Positions 63,135 through 64,000 of a stretch of DNA of 64,000 nucleotides are shown piece by piece. Each line of letters starts with the position of its first letter. Position 1 is the stretch's first letter. Below the pieces are notes generated by a model, which did no database searches, was not told where the DNA came from, and saw only the letters and a list, made by a program, of their open reading frames with translations. This DNA is from Sulfurospirillum_A sp029027265 (GTDB lineage Bacteria; Campylobacterota; Campylobacteria; Campylobacterales; Sulfurospirillaceae): positions 2,542,001 through 2,606,000 of the forward strand of contig CP093061.1 in the NCBI GenBank assembly GCA_029027265.1, given 5' to 3'. The position numbers and the translations under genes are program-made.

Positions 63135-64000
63135 ATGCTCAATATTGAGACTATTGTTTTATCTATTATATCTGCTATACTTTTTATCTTAGTTATAAGA
63201 CAAACAAATAAAATCAGAAAACTAACCTCTACATGTAAAGAAAAATCTATTCTTTTTGACTCCATAAATCTTCCTATATTTTATAAAAATAAAGAAAATA
63301 AATTTATTGGCTGTAACAAAGCTTTTGAAAACTGTTTTAGAAATTTAAAACTCCAAGCAATAGAAGATCTTAAAGAGTTCAAAATAACTTGCATAAAAGA
63401 TATAGAACTTACATATGATAATGATATAAAAAAACATACTGTAGTAAACTTCACAAACTACCTTAATGGAGCTGTTGGAGTTCTGTTTGATATTAGTGAA
63501 ATGGAAAGTAATAAAACTGCCCTCCTAAAAGAAAAAGAGAGTTTAGAACTAGTCTTAAAAGGTTCACGTGAAGGCTACTGGGAGTGGGATGTCAAAAGTA
63601 GTGCACTTAATCTATCTAAACGAGCAAAAGAAATTTTGGGCTATGAAGAACATAACAAAGCACCAGATAACATAACTGATTGGATGAATACAGTAGGGTC
63701 TTACGACATGGCTAGAACAAATGAAGCCCTCTCAAAACATATAAGAGGAGAAAGCGAGTTCATAGATGTTGAACACCGTCTTAAAACATCTTTGCAGGAA
63801 TTTTGGGTAAACTTTAGAGGCAAAGGTGTATTTAACTCTAAAAATGAGATAACAAAAGTTTATGGAACCATACGTGATATAAGCAAGCAAAAAAGAGAGT
63901 TAGCAATTCTTACAAAACAAAGGGACCTGTTTATGACCTTCATGGACAACCTTCCAGCTCTTAGCTTTATAAAAGACAAACAAGGTAAGTATATCTATAT
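63135..64000 (+). CDS. PAS-domain membrane sensor (3' end beyond window)
   Basis: The frame is open from the ATG at 63135 (AAGGA upstream) to the window end, at least 288 residues. It has an N-terminal membrane helix (TIVLSIISAILFILVI), a degenerate PAS (LFDSINLPIFYKNKENKF), a full PAS/PAC (LKGSREGYWEWDVKSSALNL; VYGTIRDISKQKRE) and the start of another (FMDNLPALSFIKDKQG). The output domain is not in the window; a histidine kinase or GGDEF are likely. Confidence 0.8.
   Translation, partial: MLNIETIVLSIISAILFILVIRQTNKIRKLTSTCKEKSILFDSINLPIFYKNKENKFIGCNKAFENCFRNLKLQAIEDLKEFKITCIKDIELTYDNDIKKHTVVNFTNYLNGAVGVLFDISEMESNKTALLKEKESLELVLKGSREGYWEWDVKSSALNLSKRAKEILGYEEHNKAPDNITDWMNTVGSYDMARTNEALSKHIRGESEFIDVEHRLKTSLQEFWVNFRGKGVFNSKNEITKVYGTIRDISKQKRELAILTKQRDLFMTFMDNLPALSFIKDKQGKYIY

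Noticed and set aside
1..64000. CRISPR array, rRNA operon or insertion sequence
   Set aside because: I saw no regularly spaced repeats, rRNA motifs or transposase genes; large repeats are explained by the two duplications described.

Overview
The window is AT-rich DNA from a Campylobacterota (Epsilonproteobacteria) bacterium, most like a Sulfurimonas-type chemolithotroph. The indications are the gene content (Sec-containing formate dehydrogenase with an FdhC cytochrome b, a SelD that itself carries selenocysteine, YedF, a WtpABC-type oxyanion transporter), epsilonproteobacterial-style histidine kinases, and codon use. The species call is inference. The unifying theme is selenocysteine: selC (tRNA-Sec), selD, yedF, selA, selB and one clear selenoenzyme (formate dehydrogenase alpha) all lie within about 50 kb. 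Two UGA codons, in selD and fdhA, must be read through as Sec.

Region 1 (1-13.4 kb): housekeeping genes rnhB, a Bax-like glucosaminidase, aroC, rnc, a LapB-like TPR protein, dnaG, a PP-loop tRNA thiolase and a GGDEF/EAL protein, ending at selC. Bases 1-3916 repeat 9439-13355 almost perfectly; I found one A missing in a homopolymer. This fits a 9,439-bp tandem duplication whose junction cuts selC, or an assembly artefact at a contig start.

Region 2 (13.36-33.34 kb): two identical head-to-tail copies of a 9,988-bp filamentous phage (inovirus) integrated in the anticodon arm of selC. Each copy encodes a tyrosine integrase, an HUH Rep, a secretin (pIV), Zot/pI, pVI-like, pIII-like, several one-helix coat candidates, a major coat protein (pVIII), a probable ssDNA-binding protein, a divergent HTH regulator and a Zn-ribbon membrane protein that apparently starts at AUA. 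The phage brings its own selC 3' half, so the working tRNA is a host/phage hybrid.

Region 3 (33.34-35.3 kb): the displaced host selC 3' half, a HigBA toxin-antitoxin pair, a second degraded selC 3' half marking an older insertion, and a Cys-rich protein that originally ended antisense inside selC.

Region 4 (35.3-55.1 kb): an MFS exporter; selD-yedF; a tungstate/molybdate ABC transporter; a ModE-like regulator with an unusual duplicated N-terminal module; fdhD; the formate dehydrogenase operon; and a divergent binding protein / histidine kinase / response regulator cassette running into selA. A shared inverted repeat lies upstream of wtpA, fdhD and the fdh operon and probably defines one regulon.

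Region 5 (55.1-64 kb): selA and selB are separated by an ORF6N/PLD-like gene and a 1,418-residue nuclease-STAND ATPase that resembles Avs antiphage sensors. After selB come a small conserved protein, a DsbC/G-like protein and a PAS sensor cut by the window end. Across the host DNA the palindrome TACATGTA is strongly over-represented (25 sites counted by eye) and was not found in the phage.
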